Source of the DNA: Deltaproteobacteria bacterium
Lineage (GTDB): Bacteria; Desulfobacterota_C; Deferrisomatia; Deferrisomatales; JACRMM01
Reading direction: 5' to 3'
Assembly (NCBI GenBank): GCA_016218905.1
Contig: JACRCS010000112.1
Location: 1 to 15,336 of the forward strand
Length of the DNA: 15,336 bases
Made by a program: the position numbers and the translations under genes
Notes under the pieces: generated by a model
Databases searched by the model: none
The model's input: the letters and a program-made list of their open reading frames with translations, nothing else
Told to the model about the DNA's origin: nothing
Shown here: positions 1 to 7,403 of the stretch, piece by piece
How the letters are laid out: each line of letters begins with the position of its first letter
Numbering within the stretch: position 1 is the stretch's first letter

Positions 1-60
1 ACCCTCCTTTCGGGGCCGGTGCGGGTGGTCTGGGACCGGAGGCGAGCCTCGCGGGCTGTG

Positions 61-93
61 GGGGAGGCTTTCCGGCGCGGCGGGAAGCTCCCC
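61..93 (-). terminator. Hairpin just downstream of the small unknown gene, terminator-like
   Basis: GGGGAG (61-66) pairs with CTCCCC (88-93), and CTTTCCG (68-74) pairs with CGGGAAG (81-87) with one imperfect pair. One G (67) is bulged and the loop is six bases. It begins ten bases past the TAA stop of the minus-strand gene ending at 103. No T tract follows on the minus strand, so factor-independent termination is uncertain; it may only stabilise the 3' end. Bases 1-60 hold no gene that I can support. Confidence 0.45.
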
Positions 94-102
94 GTCTCGG
101 TC

Positions 103-531
103 TTACGCCGTGCCGACGTTCGGAAAGCGGATCGTCAGGAACTCTCCGCCTCCGCGGCGGGTCATCTCCACCTGGAAGTCGAGACTGTCGTTTCGAATTC
201 CCAGGGTCAGGGGAACACTCGCGTCCTCGCCCTCCAGGTGCGCGATGCGCCGGACCGCCTCGAAGATCTGCGGCGCGAACTCCCGTTCGGGAGCCGGCAG
301 GCTGCAGCCCGACATCCTCACCTCCACGCTTCCGTTCGCGGAACGACTCATCTCCAAGGCGTCCGTCCGGCAGGAGAGGCCGTGCAGCAGCGCGAGGGCG
401 AGCCACTTGATGGCGGCTTCGTCTCCCTCCGCGGCCATGCCGCCCCTCCTCAGCTCATCCAGGGCGGTAGCCTCGGCGAAGCAGTCTATGTAATCCTCCA
501 GCTTCAGGTAGTAACTCTGTCTCTGAAGCAT
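103..531 (-). CDS. Conserved-looking hypothetical protein, 142 aa
   Basis: I do not recognise this protein. It starts at an ATG (529-531) behind a strong purine-rich ribosome binding site (GGAGGAGG, a few bases upstream) and ends in TAA. There is no signal peptide or membrane segment. The N-terminal half (about residues 5-55) looks helical, with acidic and alanine-rich stretches and two cysteines. The C-terminal half (about 65-140) has alternating hydrophobic positions suggesting a beta sheet, ending in a stretch like EFLTIRFPNVG. It is transcribed divergently from sdhCAB with 217 bases between the two starts, and a terminator-like hairpin follows its stop. The strong RBS and codon-like third-position GC bias support a real gene. 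A cytoplasmic alpha/beta protein is inferred; no function is proposed. Confidence 0.7.
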   Translation of the reverse strand: MLQRQSYYLKLEDYIDCFAEATALDELRRGGMAAEGDEAAIKWLALALLHGLSCRTDALEMSRSANGSVEVRMSGCSLPAPEREFAPQIFEAVRRIAHLEGEDASVPLTLGIRNDSLDFQVEMTRRGGGEFLTIRFPNVGTA

Positions 532-549
532 CGCCTCCTCCTCTCTTGC

Positions 550-567
550 GGTTCCTGTCTTGGAACC
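550..567. repeat. Perfect 6-bp inverted repeat in the divergent region before sdhC
   Basis: GGTTCC (550-555), a six-base loop and GGAACC (562-567). It lies 18 bases upstream of the minus-strand start at 531, just outside its ribosome binding site, so it would fall in the leader or promoter of that gene. It could be a small operator or a leader hairpin. At six pairs it could also be chance in GC-rich DNA. Confidence 0.35.
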
Positions 568-686
568 ACTCCGGTACGGTAAGGAGGAGGCGGGGGGGTG
601 TCAACGCAGGAGCGAGATCGGTCCGCTTCGGGAAGGCTCGAGGCGGAGCCCGAAGCGTTTGCGTCGGGAGGTCGCCCGCCAAAGCC

Positions 687-715
687 TTGACGAGAACACG
701 TCCAGCGAATTCAAT
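687..715 (+). promoter_or_regulatory. Putative sigma-70-type promoter of sdhCAB
   Basis: A -35 box TTGACG (687-692, five of six to consensus) and a -10 box TTCAAT (710-715, four of six) are separated by 17 bases. Transcription would start near 722, leaving a leader of about 27 bases that contains the AAGGAGG ribosome binding site of sdhC (737-743). Seen by eye only; spacing and position are good. Confidence 0.5.
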
Positions 716-748
716 AGGACGCTCGAACGTTCCTGGAAGGAGGTGCCC

Positions 749-1273
749 GTGCCGGCCGGCGTTTGCTGCACTCAATTCTGGCTCCGAAAGCTCCACAGCC
801 TGACCGGATTCCTCTTCCTCGGGTACTTCGTCTGCTACCACCTCCGTGGAGCAGCCGCCTACCGGATCCCGGAGCTCCGCTATCTGCTCCTCTTCGCTCC
901 GCTCGCCTTTCACTCGATCTACGGGCTCTGGATCGCCTTCGAAGGCAGACCCAACGGGATCCGTTACCCCTGGGCCCGCAACTGGATGTACCTCGGCCAG
1001 CGGCTCACGGCGGTCTTTCTCCTCGCGTTTCTCTTCCTCCACCTCGGCGCGGTGCTCTTCGGCGCCCCTTGGGCCGACGCCTCCTGGTACCGTCCCGTGT
1101 GGTATCTCGGAGTCGTCGCGGCGGCGTTCCACTTCGGCAACGGTGCGTTGGGAACCGCCATACACTGGGGCGTTACGGTGGGGCCTCACTCCCAGCGCGT
1201 CTTCGCCGGGCTGGGAACGGCCGGGTTCCTGATCCTCGCCGGGTACGGCCTCTACACTCTCTCCCACTTCTGA
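749..1273 (+). CDS. sdhC: Succinate dehydrogenase cytochrome b558 subunit (SdhC)
   Basis: Membrane anchor of complex II, which carries heme b and passes electrons from the iron-sulfur subunit to quinone. I chose the GTG at 749 because AAGGAGG sits five bases upstream and the protein then begins right before the family's KLHSLTG motif; the open frame upstream is not protein-like. About five hydrophobic helices are visible. Histidines at residues 16, 31, 55, 98 and 128 sit in the contexts KLHSLTG, YFVCYHL, FHSIYGL, FLHLG and FHFGNG. Spacings 16-31 and 55-98 match those of the Bacillus subtilis di-heme cytochrome, which supports a two-heme, Bacillus/deltaproteobacterial-type anchor with no separate SdhD. 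It is the first gene of sdhCAB, with sdhA starting 11 bases after its stop. The 174 aa length is slightly short for the family (about 200). Confidence 0.92.
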   Translation: MPAGVCCTQFWLRKLHSLTGFLFLGYFVCYHLRGAAAYRIPELRYLLLFAPLAFHSIYGLWIAFEGRPNGIRYPWARNWMYLGQRLTAVFLLAFLFLHLGAVLFGAPWADASWYRPVWYLGVVAAAFHFGNGALGTAIHWGVTVGPHSQRVFAGLGTAGFLILAGYGLYTLSHF

Positions 1274-1284
1274 GGGGAGCGCCC

Positions 1285-3015
1285 TTGCACCAGGGAAACG
1301 TGGTCGTGGTCGGCGGCGGGCTGGCGGGTCTGATGGCGACGGTGCGGCTCGCCGAGGAGAACTTCCACGTGGATCTCCTGAGCTTCCTCCCGGTCAGGAG
1401 GTCCCACTCGGTTTGCGCGCAAGGCGGCATCAACGCGGCGATGAACACGCGGGGTGAAGGGGACAGCCCCTGGGTGCACTTCGACGACACGATCTACGGA
1501 GGCGACTTCCTGGCGAACCAGACGCCGGTGAAGGAGATGTGCGAGGCGGCGCCCGGGATCATCCACCTCTTCGACCGCATGGGCGTCATGTTCAATCGGA
1601 CCCCCGAGGGCCGACTCGAGTTCCGGCGCTTCGGGGGCACTCGACACCACCGTACGGCCCACGCAGGGGCGACCACAGGGCAGCAGCTCCTCTACGCGCT
1701 CGACGAGCAGACCCGGCGGTTCGAGGCGGCGGGCTTGGTCGACGTCCACGACGGCTGGGAGTACCTCTCGGCCGCGCTGGAGGACGGGCGGTGTCGCGGG
1801 GCCGTGGCGGTGGAGCTCGTCTCGGGACAGGTGCGCGCTTTCCCGGCCGACGCCGTGCTCCTCGCGACCGGCGGCCCGGGCCTGATCTTCGGCAGGTCCA
1901 CCAACTCCCAGGCGAACACCGGCGCGGCCGCGGCGAGCGCCTACGTCCAGGGAGCGGACTACGCCAACGGGGAGTTCATCCAGGTGCACCCGACGGCCAT
2001 CCCCGGCGAGGACAAGCTGCGCCTGATGAGCGAGTCCGTCCGGGGGGAGGGCGGCAGAGTGTGGGTGCCGAGGGACGGCAAGCCGTGGTACTTCCTCGAG
2101 GAGAAGTACCCGGCCTACGGGAACCTCGTTCCTCGCGACATCGCCACCCGGGAGATCTTCGACGTCTGCGTCAATCGCGGCTTCGGAGTGGACGGGAAGC
2201 TCCAGGTCTACCTGGACGTCACGCACCTCCCCAGGAGCTTCCTGGAACGGAAGCTCGGGGGCGTGCTCGAGATCTACCGCAAGTTCACCGGAGAGGATCC
2301 GGCGGACGTGCCCATGCGGGTCTTCCCGGCGGTCCACTACTCGATGGGCGGGCTCTGGGTCGACTACGGCCAGATGACCTCGATTCCCGGACTCTTCGCG
2401 GCCGGGGAGTGCGAGTACCAGTACCACGGCGCCAACCGCCTGGGAGCCAACAGCCTCCTCTCCTGCATCTACGGCGGACAGGTGGCCGCCCGAAGCGCCA
2501 TCGAGTGGGCCCTCAGGGCCGCGACGGCCGCGAAGGCGGGCTGCCTCGACGCCGAGGTGAAGCGCCAGGAAGCGCTCTTGGAGACGCTCCGAAAGAGGAC
2601 GGGAGGAGAGAACGCCTACCGGCTCCACGAGGAGCTGGGGGAGCTCATGACGTCGAACGTCACCGTCGTGCGCCACAACGACCGGCTCGACGGGACCCTG
2701 GAGCGGTTGGAGGAGCTCAAGGAGCGCTGCGGTCGGATCGGCGCGTCCGACACCGGCGGGCGCATGAACCAGTCGCTCTACTTCACGCGCCAATTGGGGC
2801 TCATGCTCGAGCTGGCGCACGTGATGGCCCTCGGCGCCCGGCTTCGGGACGAGAGCCGCGGGGCCCACTACAAGCCGGCCTTCCCCGCCCGTGACGACGC
2901 CCGCTTCCTGAGGACGACCCGCGCCACGTACACTCCGGACGGCCCGCGGGTCACCTGGGAAGCCGTCGATACCGCCTTTCTCGCTCCGAGGCCGCGGAAG
3001 TACGACGAGAGCTGA
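1285..3015 (+). CDS. sdhA: Succinate dehydrogenase flavoprotein subunit (SdhA)
   Basis: Catalytic subunit that oxidises succinate to fumarate on covalently bound FAD, in the TCA cycle and respiratory chain. The start is a TTG at 1285 with GAGGGGAG a few bases upstream; it puts the dinucleotide-fold motif VVGGGLAGL at residues 8-16, as expected, and gives 576 aa, normal for the Bacillus-type family. RSHSVCAQGG (39-48) contains the His (41) that binds FAD covalently. HHRTAHAGATTGQQ, GEFIQVHPTAIPG, the active-site Arg in SESVRGEGG, HYSMGGLWVDYG and GANRLGANSLLS are all present. By memory the sequence is very close to B. subtilis SdhA throughout. The rare TTG start is unusual for a central-metabolism gene. 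It is co-transcribed with sdhC and sdhB. Confidence 0.97.
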   Translation: MHQGNVVVVGGGLAGLMATVRLAEENFHVDLLSFLPVRRSHSVCAQGGINAAMNTRGEGDSPWVHFDDTIYGGDFLANQTPVKEMCEAAPGIIHLFDRMGVMFNRTPEGRLEFRRFGGTRHHRTAHAGATTGQQLLYALDEQTRRFEAAGLVDVHDGWEYLSAALEDGRCRGAVAVELVSGQVRAFPADAVLLATGGPGLIFGRSTNSQANTGAAAASAYVQGADYANGEFIQVHPTAIPGEDKLRLMSESVRGEGGRVWVPRDGKPWYFLEEKYPAYGNLVPRDIATREIFDVCVNRGFGVDGKLQVYLDVTHLPRSFLERKLGGVLEIYRKFTGEDPADVPMRVFPAVHYSMGGLWVDYGQMTSIPGLFAAGECEYQYHGANRLGANSLLSCIYGGQVAARSAIEWALRAATAAKAGCLDAEVKRQEALLETLRKRTGGENAYRLHEELGELMTSNVTVVRHNDRLDGTLERLEELKERCGRIGASDTGGRMNQSLYFTRQLGLMLELAHVMALGARLRDESRGAHYKPAFPARDDARFLRTTRATYTPDGPRVTWEAVDTAFLAPRPRKYDES

Positions 3016-3065
3016 GTCGTGAAGGTCTCGGGAAGAATGACGCCACTTCTGTCGGGAGGCCCATG

Positions 3066-3818
3066 ATGGACAAGAGCGGACCGGTCCGGCTCCAGATCCG
3101 GCGGCAGGAGGGCCCCGGCGCCGCGGCCCGGTGGGAGGACTTCGAGGTCCCCCGTTCTCCGACCATGAACGTGATCACCTGCCTCCAACTGATCCAGAAG
3201 ACCCCCGTGGACGCCTCGGGACGGCGGACCGACCCCGTGGTGTGGGACTGCAACTGCCTGGAGGAGGTGTGCGGCGCGTGCTCGCTCCTCGTCAACGGCC
3301 GCGCGCGCCAGGCGTGCACGGCGCTCGTCTCGAACCTCTCGGAACCGATCGTCCTCGAGCCGCTCTCCAAGTTTCCCGTCGTGCGCGACCTGATGGTCGA
3401 TCGCACGTCCCTGTTCGACAGCCTGAAGCGCGTCAAAGCCTGGGTGCCGATCGATGGAACGTACGACCTGGGCCCCGGCCCCCGCCTGGCCGAGAAGGAT
3501 CGGGCGTTCGGCTACCGTCTCAGCCGATGCATGACGTGCGGCGTCTGCCTCGAGTCGTGTCCCCAGGTGCACCCGGGCTCGAGCTTCATGGGCCCCGCCC
3601 CGCTCGCGCAAGCGCTCTACTTCAATACCTCCCCGATCGGCAGGATGAACGCGGAGGAGCGCCTCGAGGCTGCCATGGGAGAAGGAGGCGTGATGCAGTG
3701 CGGAAACGCGCAGAACTGCGCCCGGGCGTGCCCCAAGGAGGTGCCCCTGACCACGGCGATCGCCGCCCTCAATCGGGCGACGACCCTCCACTACCTCAAG
3801 AGCTGGTTCACCCGCTGA
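3066..3818 (+). CDS. sdhB: Succinate dehydrogenase iron-sulfur subunit (SdhB)
   Basis: Electron-transfer subunit of complex II linking FAD to heme and quinone. The [2Fe-2S] ligands lie in CNCLEEVCGAC and the Cys of RQAC. The [4Fe-4S] motif is CMTCGVCLESCP, and the [3Fe-4S] motif is MQCGNAQNCARACPKEVP. Length is about 250 aa, as in the Bacillus-type family. Two ATGs stand in tandem (3063 and 3066); I prefer the second because GGGAGG (3054-3059) is then six bases away rather than three. It follows sdhA after a 50-base gap, so co-transcription is likely. It ends 70 bases before the convergent peroxiredoxin gene, and I see no clear terminator between them. Confidence 0.96.
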   Translation: MDKSGPVRLQIRRQEGPGAAARWEDFEVPRSPTMNVITCLQLIQKTPVDASGRRTDPVVWDCNCLEEVCGACSLLVNGRARQACTALVSNLSEPIVLEPLSKFPVVRDLMVDRTSLFDSLKRVKAWVPIDGTYDLGPGPRLAEKDRAFGYRLSRCMTCGVCLESCPQVHPGSSFMGPAPLAQALYFNTSPIGRMNAEERLEAAMGEGGVMQCGNAQNCARACPKEVPLTTAIAALNRATTLHYLKSWFTR

Positions 3819-3888
3819 GCGCCGGTACGTCGCCCGTCTCCGCCGCTCCCCGCTCCATCGCGAGTCCGCGGCCGAGAGGGAGAGGACG

Positions 3889-4491
3889 TCAGAGCTTCTT
3901 TGCCTCCGTCGAGAGGTAGGAGGCGACCCCCTCCTGATCCGGCCTCATCCCCTTTTCGCCCTTGGTCCATCCGGCCGGGCAGACCTCTCCGTGCTCCTCG
4001 GTGAACTGGAGGGCGTCGATCATCCGGAGCATTTCGTCGACGTTGCGCCCGAGAGGCAGATCGTTGACGACCTGGTGGCGGACCACGCCCTCCCTGTCGA
4101 TGAGGAAGGAGCCTCGAAGGGCCACGCCGGCCTCACCGAACTCGACGTCGTAAGCCCTGCAGATCTCATGCTTTACGTCGGCCAGCAGCGGGTACTTGAC
4201 CGAGCCGATCCCGCCCTTCTCCACGGGAGTCTCACGCCAGGCGACGTGGGTGTACTGAGAGTCGATGGAGCAGCCGACAACCTGCACCCCGCGCTCTTCG
4301 AACTCCTTGATCCGGTTGCTGAAGGCGATGAGCTCCGTCGGGCAGACGAAGGTGAAGTCGAGGGGGTAGAAGAAGAGGACGACGTACTTGCCTCGGAGGT
4401 CCGCCAGCTTGAACGCGGCCTTAATGCTTCCGTCCGCCAACACGGCGGCGGCGCTGAACTCGGGTGCCTTCTGACCGACGAGAACGCCCAT
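3889..4491 (-). CDS. Typical 2-Cys peroxiredoxin (AhpC/Prx1 family)
   Basis: Thiol peroxidase that reduces hydrogen and organic peroxides in the cytoplasm. The peroxidatic Cys is residue 50 in DFTFVCPTE, with the conserved Thr 47 and Arg 126 (ALRGSF) of the active site; the resolving Cys is residue 171 in EVCPAGW. The 200 aa length is normal. A GGIG motif is present (93-96), but the C-terminal tail (SYLSTEAKKL) lacks a clear YF motif, so sensitivity to over-oxidation cannot be judged. The ATG at 4491 has AAGGAG at a good distance and starts the fold correctly; the 22-residue upstream extension is not family-like. The reductant (AhpF, thioredoxin or other) is not encoded nearby. It has its own promoter (4530-4557). 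Confidence 0.95.
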   Translation of the reverse strand: MGVLVGQKAPEFSAAAVLADGSIKAAFKLADLRGKYVVLFFYPLDFTFVCPTELIAFSNRIKEFEERGVQVVGCSIDSQYTHVAWRETPVEKGGIGSVKYPLLADVKHEICRAYDVEFGEAGVALRGSFLIDREGVVRHQVVNDLPLGRNVDEMLRMIDALQFTEEHGEVCPAGWTKGEKGMRPDQEGVASYLSTEAKKL

Positions 4492-4529
4492 GGGTCGCTC
4501 CTTGGTGGGTGTTGAAGGAAACGCCCAGG

Positions 4530-4557
4530 ATTCTAGACAGCGATCGTGGCGTGTCAA
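4530..4557 (-). promoter_or_regulatory. Near-consensus sigma-70 promoter of the peroxiredoxin gene
   Basis: On the minus strand a perfect -35 TTGACA (4557-4552) and a -10 TAGAAT (4535-4530, five of six) are separated by 16 bases. The start site would be near 4523, giving a leader of about 30 bases with the AAGGAG ribosome binding site. This is the strongest promoter visible in the window and fits a highly expressed housekeeping peroxidase. The 164 bases between this gene's neighbour stop (4722) and the promoter hold nothing else I can name. Confidence 0.75.
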
Positions 4558-4721
4558 AACCCGGCCCCCGGGGACAAAACCGCTCGGAGCGTAAGCTCGC
4601 AGTAGTTCCGAGATGGACGGAAGAGGATCGAGGCTGGGGTGCGGCGGGTGGCGGGGTGCGCGCGAGGGGGCCGAGCCTCCCGAGAGAGGGCCCGGCCCGC
4701 CGGAACGCGCTTTCGCGGGGG

Positions 4722-5129
4722 CTAGCCCTTCTTCGTTTCTTCGACGGCCTTGACCGCACCGTCGCCGACGAGGGCCTTGTAACTCAGGATGACCGAGCCG
4801 ACCTGAGACGTCGGAAGGCCCGTCCGCTCGCTCGCGAAGAGGGCGATCTTGTAGATGTCTCGGCCGCTCTCCGAGGCTTGCGCGTTCGTCTCATAGATGG
4901 AAAGGATCTGCTCCACCTTGTCGCGCGCTACGCCGGTCTTGAAGGCCAGCAGGGTGGCCGGATCCGAAGCCTCCGCGGTCGCGCGCTCGGCAGCGGGCTT
5001 GTTGACCGCCGAGGCGACGGCGGGTCCCTTGCTGTCCACGGGCGACAGCTTGGCGCAACCCGCAGCCGAGAGGATCCCAAGTACCAACGCTCCCCAGACA
5101 ATCGCTCCCGTCTTCGTGTGCGAGTGCAT
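4722..5129 (-). CDS. Small putative lipoprotein, unknown function, 135 aa
   Basis: I do not recognise the family. The ATG at 5129 is chosen because GGGAGG lies about six bases upstream and the protein then opens with a short basic N-region, a hydrophobic stretch (about 9-22) and a Cys at residue 25 in LSAAGC, an imperfect lipobox. A lipid-anchored envelope protein is inferred. Residues 26-55 are a low-complexity Ala/Ser/Pro/Lys linker; residues 55-135 look like a compact helical domain (KTGVARDKVEQILSIYE, ASERTGLPTSQVGSVILSYK). The upstream region is AT-rich and holds a perfect inverted repeat at 5226-5250. The next gene on this strand, the peroxiredoxin, has its own promoter, so this is probably monocistronic. 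Confidence 0.72.
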   Translation of the reverse strand: MHSHTKTGAIVWGALVLGILSAAGCAKLSPVDSKGPAVASAVNKPAAERATAEASDPATLLAFKTGVARDKVEQILSIYETNAQASESGRDIYKIALFASERTGLPTSQVGSVILSYKALVGDGAVKAVEETKKG

Positions 5130-5487
5130 GATGCCTCCCTTTTTCGCTAAACAGGCAAATGGATGGAGGCGAGTTTGCAACGCGACAACAAACCATGTAA
5201 AGGGGCAATCTCTCGAAAGGATTGAGTATTTTCGATGTGCGAGAAAATACGGTTTGAATTGTTTCATGGACTGGGTCATTCCCCGGTCGACAGTGCGAAT
5301 TGGCCGCGCCGCGCGGCTTGAAACCGGTTAGAACCCCGTTTCCGCTTTCGATCAGGAACGTCCGGCCGTCTGAGAGCGATTAAACCGTGGAGCCGGCGCT
5401 CGCGCGGTCGAGCGGCCCGTAGTGGAGGCAGGGGGGAGGGGAACGGGCCTTTCAGTCGTGGAAGAAGGAGAGGGCGCCGAAGAGAGG
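5130..5487. other. 358-base intergenic region with AT-rich upstream segment
   Basis: No gene is supported here; the open frames are GC shadows. Bases about 5140-5290 are clearly more AT-rich than the rest of the window and form the upstream region of the lipoprotein gene. I found no convincing -35/-10 pair there, only the inverted repeat listed separately. Bases 5397-5414 hold a minor inverted repeat (CGCTCG, six bases, CGAGCG). The segment near 5488 is the 3' flank of the minus-strand membrane gene and shows no clear terminator. Confidence 0.5.
5226..5250. repeat. Perfect 8-bp inverted repeat, operator candidate
   Basis: GTATTTTC (5226-5233) and GAAAATAC (5243-5250) with a nine-base spacer. 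Half-site centres are 17 bases apart, a spacing compatible with a dimeric helix-turn-helix regulator. It is AT-rich in a GC-rich genome, which makes chance less likely, and lies about 97-121 bases upstream of the lipoprotein start. The regulator is unknown. Confidence 0.5.
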
Positions 5488-6138
5488 CTACGGCAGCCGG
5501 GACTCCTCCGGCGGTGTCAGCCGGGCATCCACCCTCGCCCCGGCTGCCAGGGCGCAGCAGACGAGGCACAAGAAGCCGATTCCGGCAACGATGGTCGAGA
5601 CGGGCGCCTTTTCGATGAGATAGAAGGAGGTGAGGTTCGTTCCCACGAACGACCCCATCGTGGAGACGAAGAGGACCGTGCCCGGGCTCATCCGCGCTCG
5701 CTCCGGAGCCCTCGCCAGGAGGTGGATCACGTACGGGGAGACCATGCCCATGAGCGTGATCGGGACGAAGAAGACGAGGTTCATGGCGAGCAGCGAGCCG
5801 AGCCGCACGTCGGTGACCGAGGCCTCGAGCGCGGAGCAGACGACGCGCACGAGCGAGGGAATGAAGAGGACCCAGGCGGAGGCCACTGCGAGCGAGAGCA
5901 GCAGGCCGGTGAAACTCCCGGTCCGGTCGGCCACCCGCCCGCCGAGGACGTACCCGAAGGAGAGGTGGACCATGAAGGAGCTGATGATGCTCCCCCAGAC
6001 GTAGACGGAAGAGCCGAAGTAGGGCGCCATGAGGTTCGAAGCCAGGATCTCGAGGCTCATGATGGCGGCGCCGAAGACGACCAGGATGGAGAGCACGACC
6101 GGTCTCAGAAGGCCCGCGCCGTTCGGGAGAGACACCAT
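5488..6138 (-). CDS. Six-helix membrane protein, membrane half of spermidine-synthase-like family
   Basis: The sequence matches the N-terminal membrane domain of 'fused' spermidine-synthase-like proteins. SLEILASNLMAPYFGSS (28-44) followed by YVWGSIISS and GYVLGGRVADR (62-72) is typical, as are MGMVSPYVIHLL and LFVSTMGSFVGTNLTSF. Six helices are visible, near residues 12-34, 46-66, 77-98, 115-141, 152-175 and 179-200. The protein is 216 aa and has no catalytic domain; that half is encoded by the gene just upstream, reversing the usual domain order. The ATG at 6138 overlaps the upstream TAA by one base (TAATG), which implies translational coupling. Function is not established: a scaffold or transporter for the partner's substrate is inference. 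Confidence 0.82.
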   Translation of the reverse strand: MVSLPNGAGLLRPVVLSILVVFGAAIMSLEILASNLMAPYFGSSVYVWGSIISSFMVHLSFGYVLGGRVADRTGSFTGLLLSLAVASAWVLFIPSLVRVVCSALEASVTDVRLGSLLAMNLVFFVPITLMGMVSPYVIHLLARAPERARMSPGTVLFVSTMGSFVGTNLTSFYLIEKAPVSTIVAGIGFLCLVCCALAAGARVDARLTPPEESRLP

Positions 6139-7034
6139 TAGTTCCGCGCCTTGAACATCAGGAGGTTGGCCGGCGAGTAGTCGTCCGTGAGGAGCTTCCC
6201 CCCGGCGCTTCCGGTCTCGGCTTCGTACTTCCCGAGCTCCGCGACGAGATCGATCTGCCCGAGCCTCACTTCTCTCCTGGACTTGAGCTCCTTCAGCAAC
6301 TCCCGGGGCTCCCGCAGCTTCTCGTCCGACGCGACGAACACCGAGTTGCCGCTCTTGTGGCCGGTGAAGACGTAGACCGTCTTGAACGCCCCTCGGAACG
6401 TCGCGAGCTGCGCGTCGTAGAGCGCGTTCGTATTGTGTACGTTCTGGATCACGATGCCACCCTCGGCAAGCCTCGACTTGGCGAGTCGCAGAAACTCCAG
6501 CGTGGTCATGTGGGCAGGGATGTAGTCTCCGTTGAAGGCGTCGATCCAGATCTGGTCGTACCGGTGCCGGTCCCGTTTGAGATGTTGCCTCCCGTCTGCA
6601 ATCGTGCACGAGAGCTTCGGACCGGGCTTGAAGAAGAAGTGCTTCTGGGCAAGCTCAACCACCACCTTGTCGATCTCGACTACCTCGAGCTGAACGTCCG
6701 GATAGTACTTCTGAAAGAGAAGGGGGATGTACCCTCCGCCCAATCCGAGCAGCGCGACCCGCTGCGGCTTCGGATTGAAGAGGAAGCCGACGCACATCAT
6801 GGACGTGTATTCGAAGATCGGCTTGACCGGGTCATTCACGTCGACGCAGGTCTGCCGTTGCTGGTTGCGCCTCCCGAAGAGCATGCAGCGCTCGGACCCT
6901 TCCTGCTTCACGGTGATGTGATTGTAGACGGAATCCCGCTCGAGGTTGAGCTCTCCTGCCGCCTGGAACGGAAAGGACGAGAGAGCCGCGCCGGCGAGCA
7001 GCCCGTACAATCCGAAGGCGAAACGTCTCTTCAT
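6138..7034 (-). CDS. Spermidine-synthase-like (SAM-fold) protein with signal peptide
   Basis: A polyamine-synthase/methyltransferase-fold protein of 298 aa. The nucleotide-fold motif ALLGLGGGYIP (about 94-104), the acidic end of strand 2 (VVEID, 118-122) and ADGRQ (146-150) are present. The usual aminopropyltransferase signature D(S/T)xDPxGP is replaced by DAFNGDYIPAHMTT (165-178), so true spermidine synthesis is doubtful. The N-terminus (MKRRFAFGLYGLLAGAALSS) is a classic signal peptide, with possible cleavage near QAAG, implying an exported or membrane-tethered protein. The ATG at 7034 has only a weak purine stretch (TGGGGTG) upstream; no in-frame downstream Met would give an intact fold. 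It is coupled by TAATG to the membrane gene after it. A SAM-like fold outside the cytoplasm would be odd, so an uncleaved anchor is an alternative. Confidence 0.83.
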   Translation of the reverse strand: MKRRFAFGLYGLLAGAALSSFPFQAAGELNLERDSVYNHITVKQEGSERCMLFGRRNQQRQTCVDVNDPVKPIFEYTSMMCVGFLFNPKPQRVALLGLGGGYIPLLFQKYYPDVQLEVVEIDKVVVELAQKHFFFKPGPKLSCTIADGRQHLKRDRHRYDQIWIDAFNGDYIPAHMTTLEFLRLAKSRLAEGGIVIQNVHNTNALYDAQLATFRGAFKTVYVFTGHKSGNSVFVASDEKLREPRELLKELKSRREVRLGQIDLVAELGKYEAETGSAGGKLLTDDYSPANLLMFKARN

Positions 7035-7403
7035 GTGCACCCCAGGTCTAATGCAACGAGGAGCCCGGCTTCCCGAGGTGTCCGGTGGGGAAGGGGCCGG
7101 CGAGGCACTCGCCGCCTTCAAGGTACGCGAGGCGCCGGCGGATGACAACGAGTAGCTCTCCGCGGACGGCGCCCGGATCTCTCGGGAGCCTGGCATCGGA
7201 CCGGAACTTCCGGCATAGTGTGGAGGGACCGGAGGGGAGCGCGCGCCCTTCTCGCCAATGCGAGGCCCTGCTCGGGGTGGGCGCCGAGCCGGAGTGGATT
7301 CGCACGAGGGGTCCGCTCTACGAACGAGAGCAGATGGGCTGGGCGGCGCTCCAGGTCGCCGCGGCCGCTTTTCGCAGAGTGCCGTTTTTTTGCGGGTGCG
7401 AGC
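7035..7403. other. 369-base divergent intergenic region
   Basis: This separates the minus-strand spermidine-synthase-like gene from the plus-strand PAS gene. Open frames crossing it are extensions of neighbouring frames and not protein-like. A weak minus-strand promoter candidate is TTGTCA, 17 bases, TACCTT (within about 7120-7150); a weak plus-strand -10-like CATAGT lies near 7214. A run of seven T residues sits at 7385-7391, just before the PAS gene start, without a convincing stem before it. Nothing else is supported. Confidence 0.4.

Noticed and set aside
455..1267. Minus-strand open frame of 270 codons opposite sdhC
   Set aside because: Antisense to sdhC, low-complexity Glu/Arg/Pro-rich, and no ribosome binding site.
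1252..2868. Long minus-strand open frame (538 codons) opposite sdhA
   Set aside because: It is the antisense shadow of sdhA, whose family motifs are unambiguous. The translation is Arg/Gly/Pro/His/Val-rich without any family feature.
5130..5290. Sigma-54 promoter upstream of the lipoprotein
   Set aside because: TGG and TTGC elements are present on the minus strand, but the GG-to-GC spacing is wrong (14 rather than 10).
7362..7391. GCGGC...GCCGT followed by seven T as a terminator before the PAS gene
   Set aside because: The stem is only about five pairs including a wobble, with a 15-base loop. No upstream plus-strand gene needs termination there.
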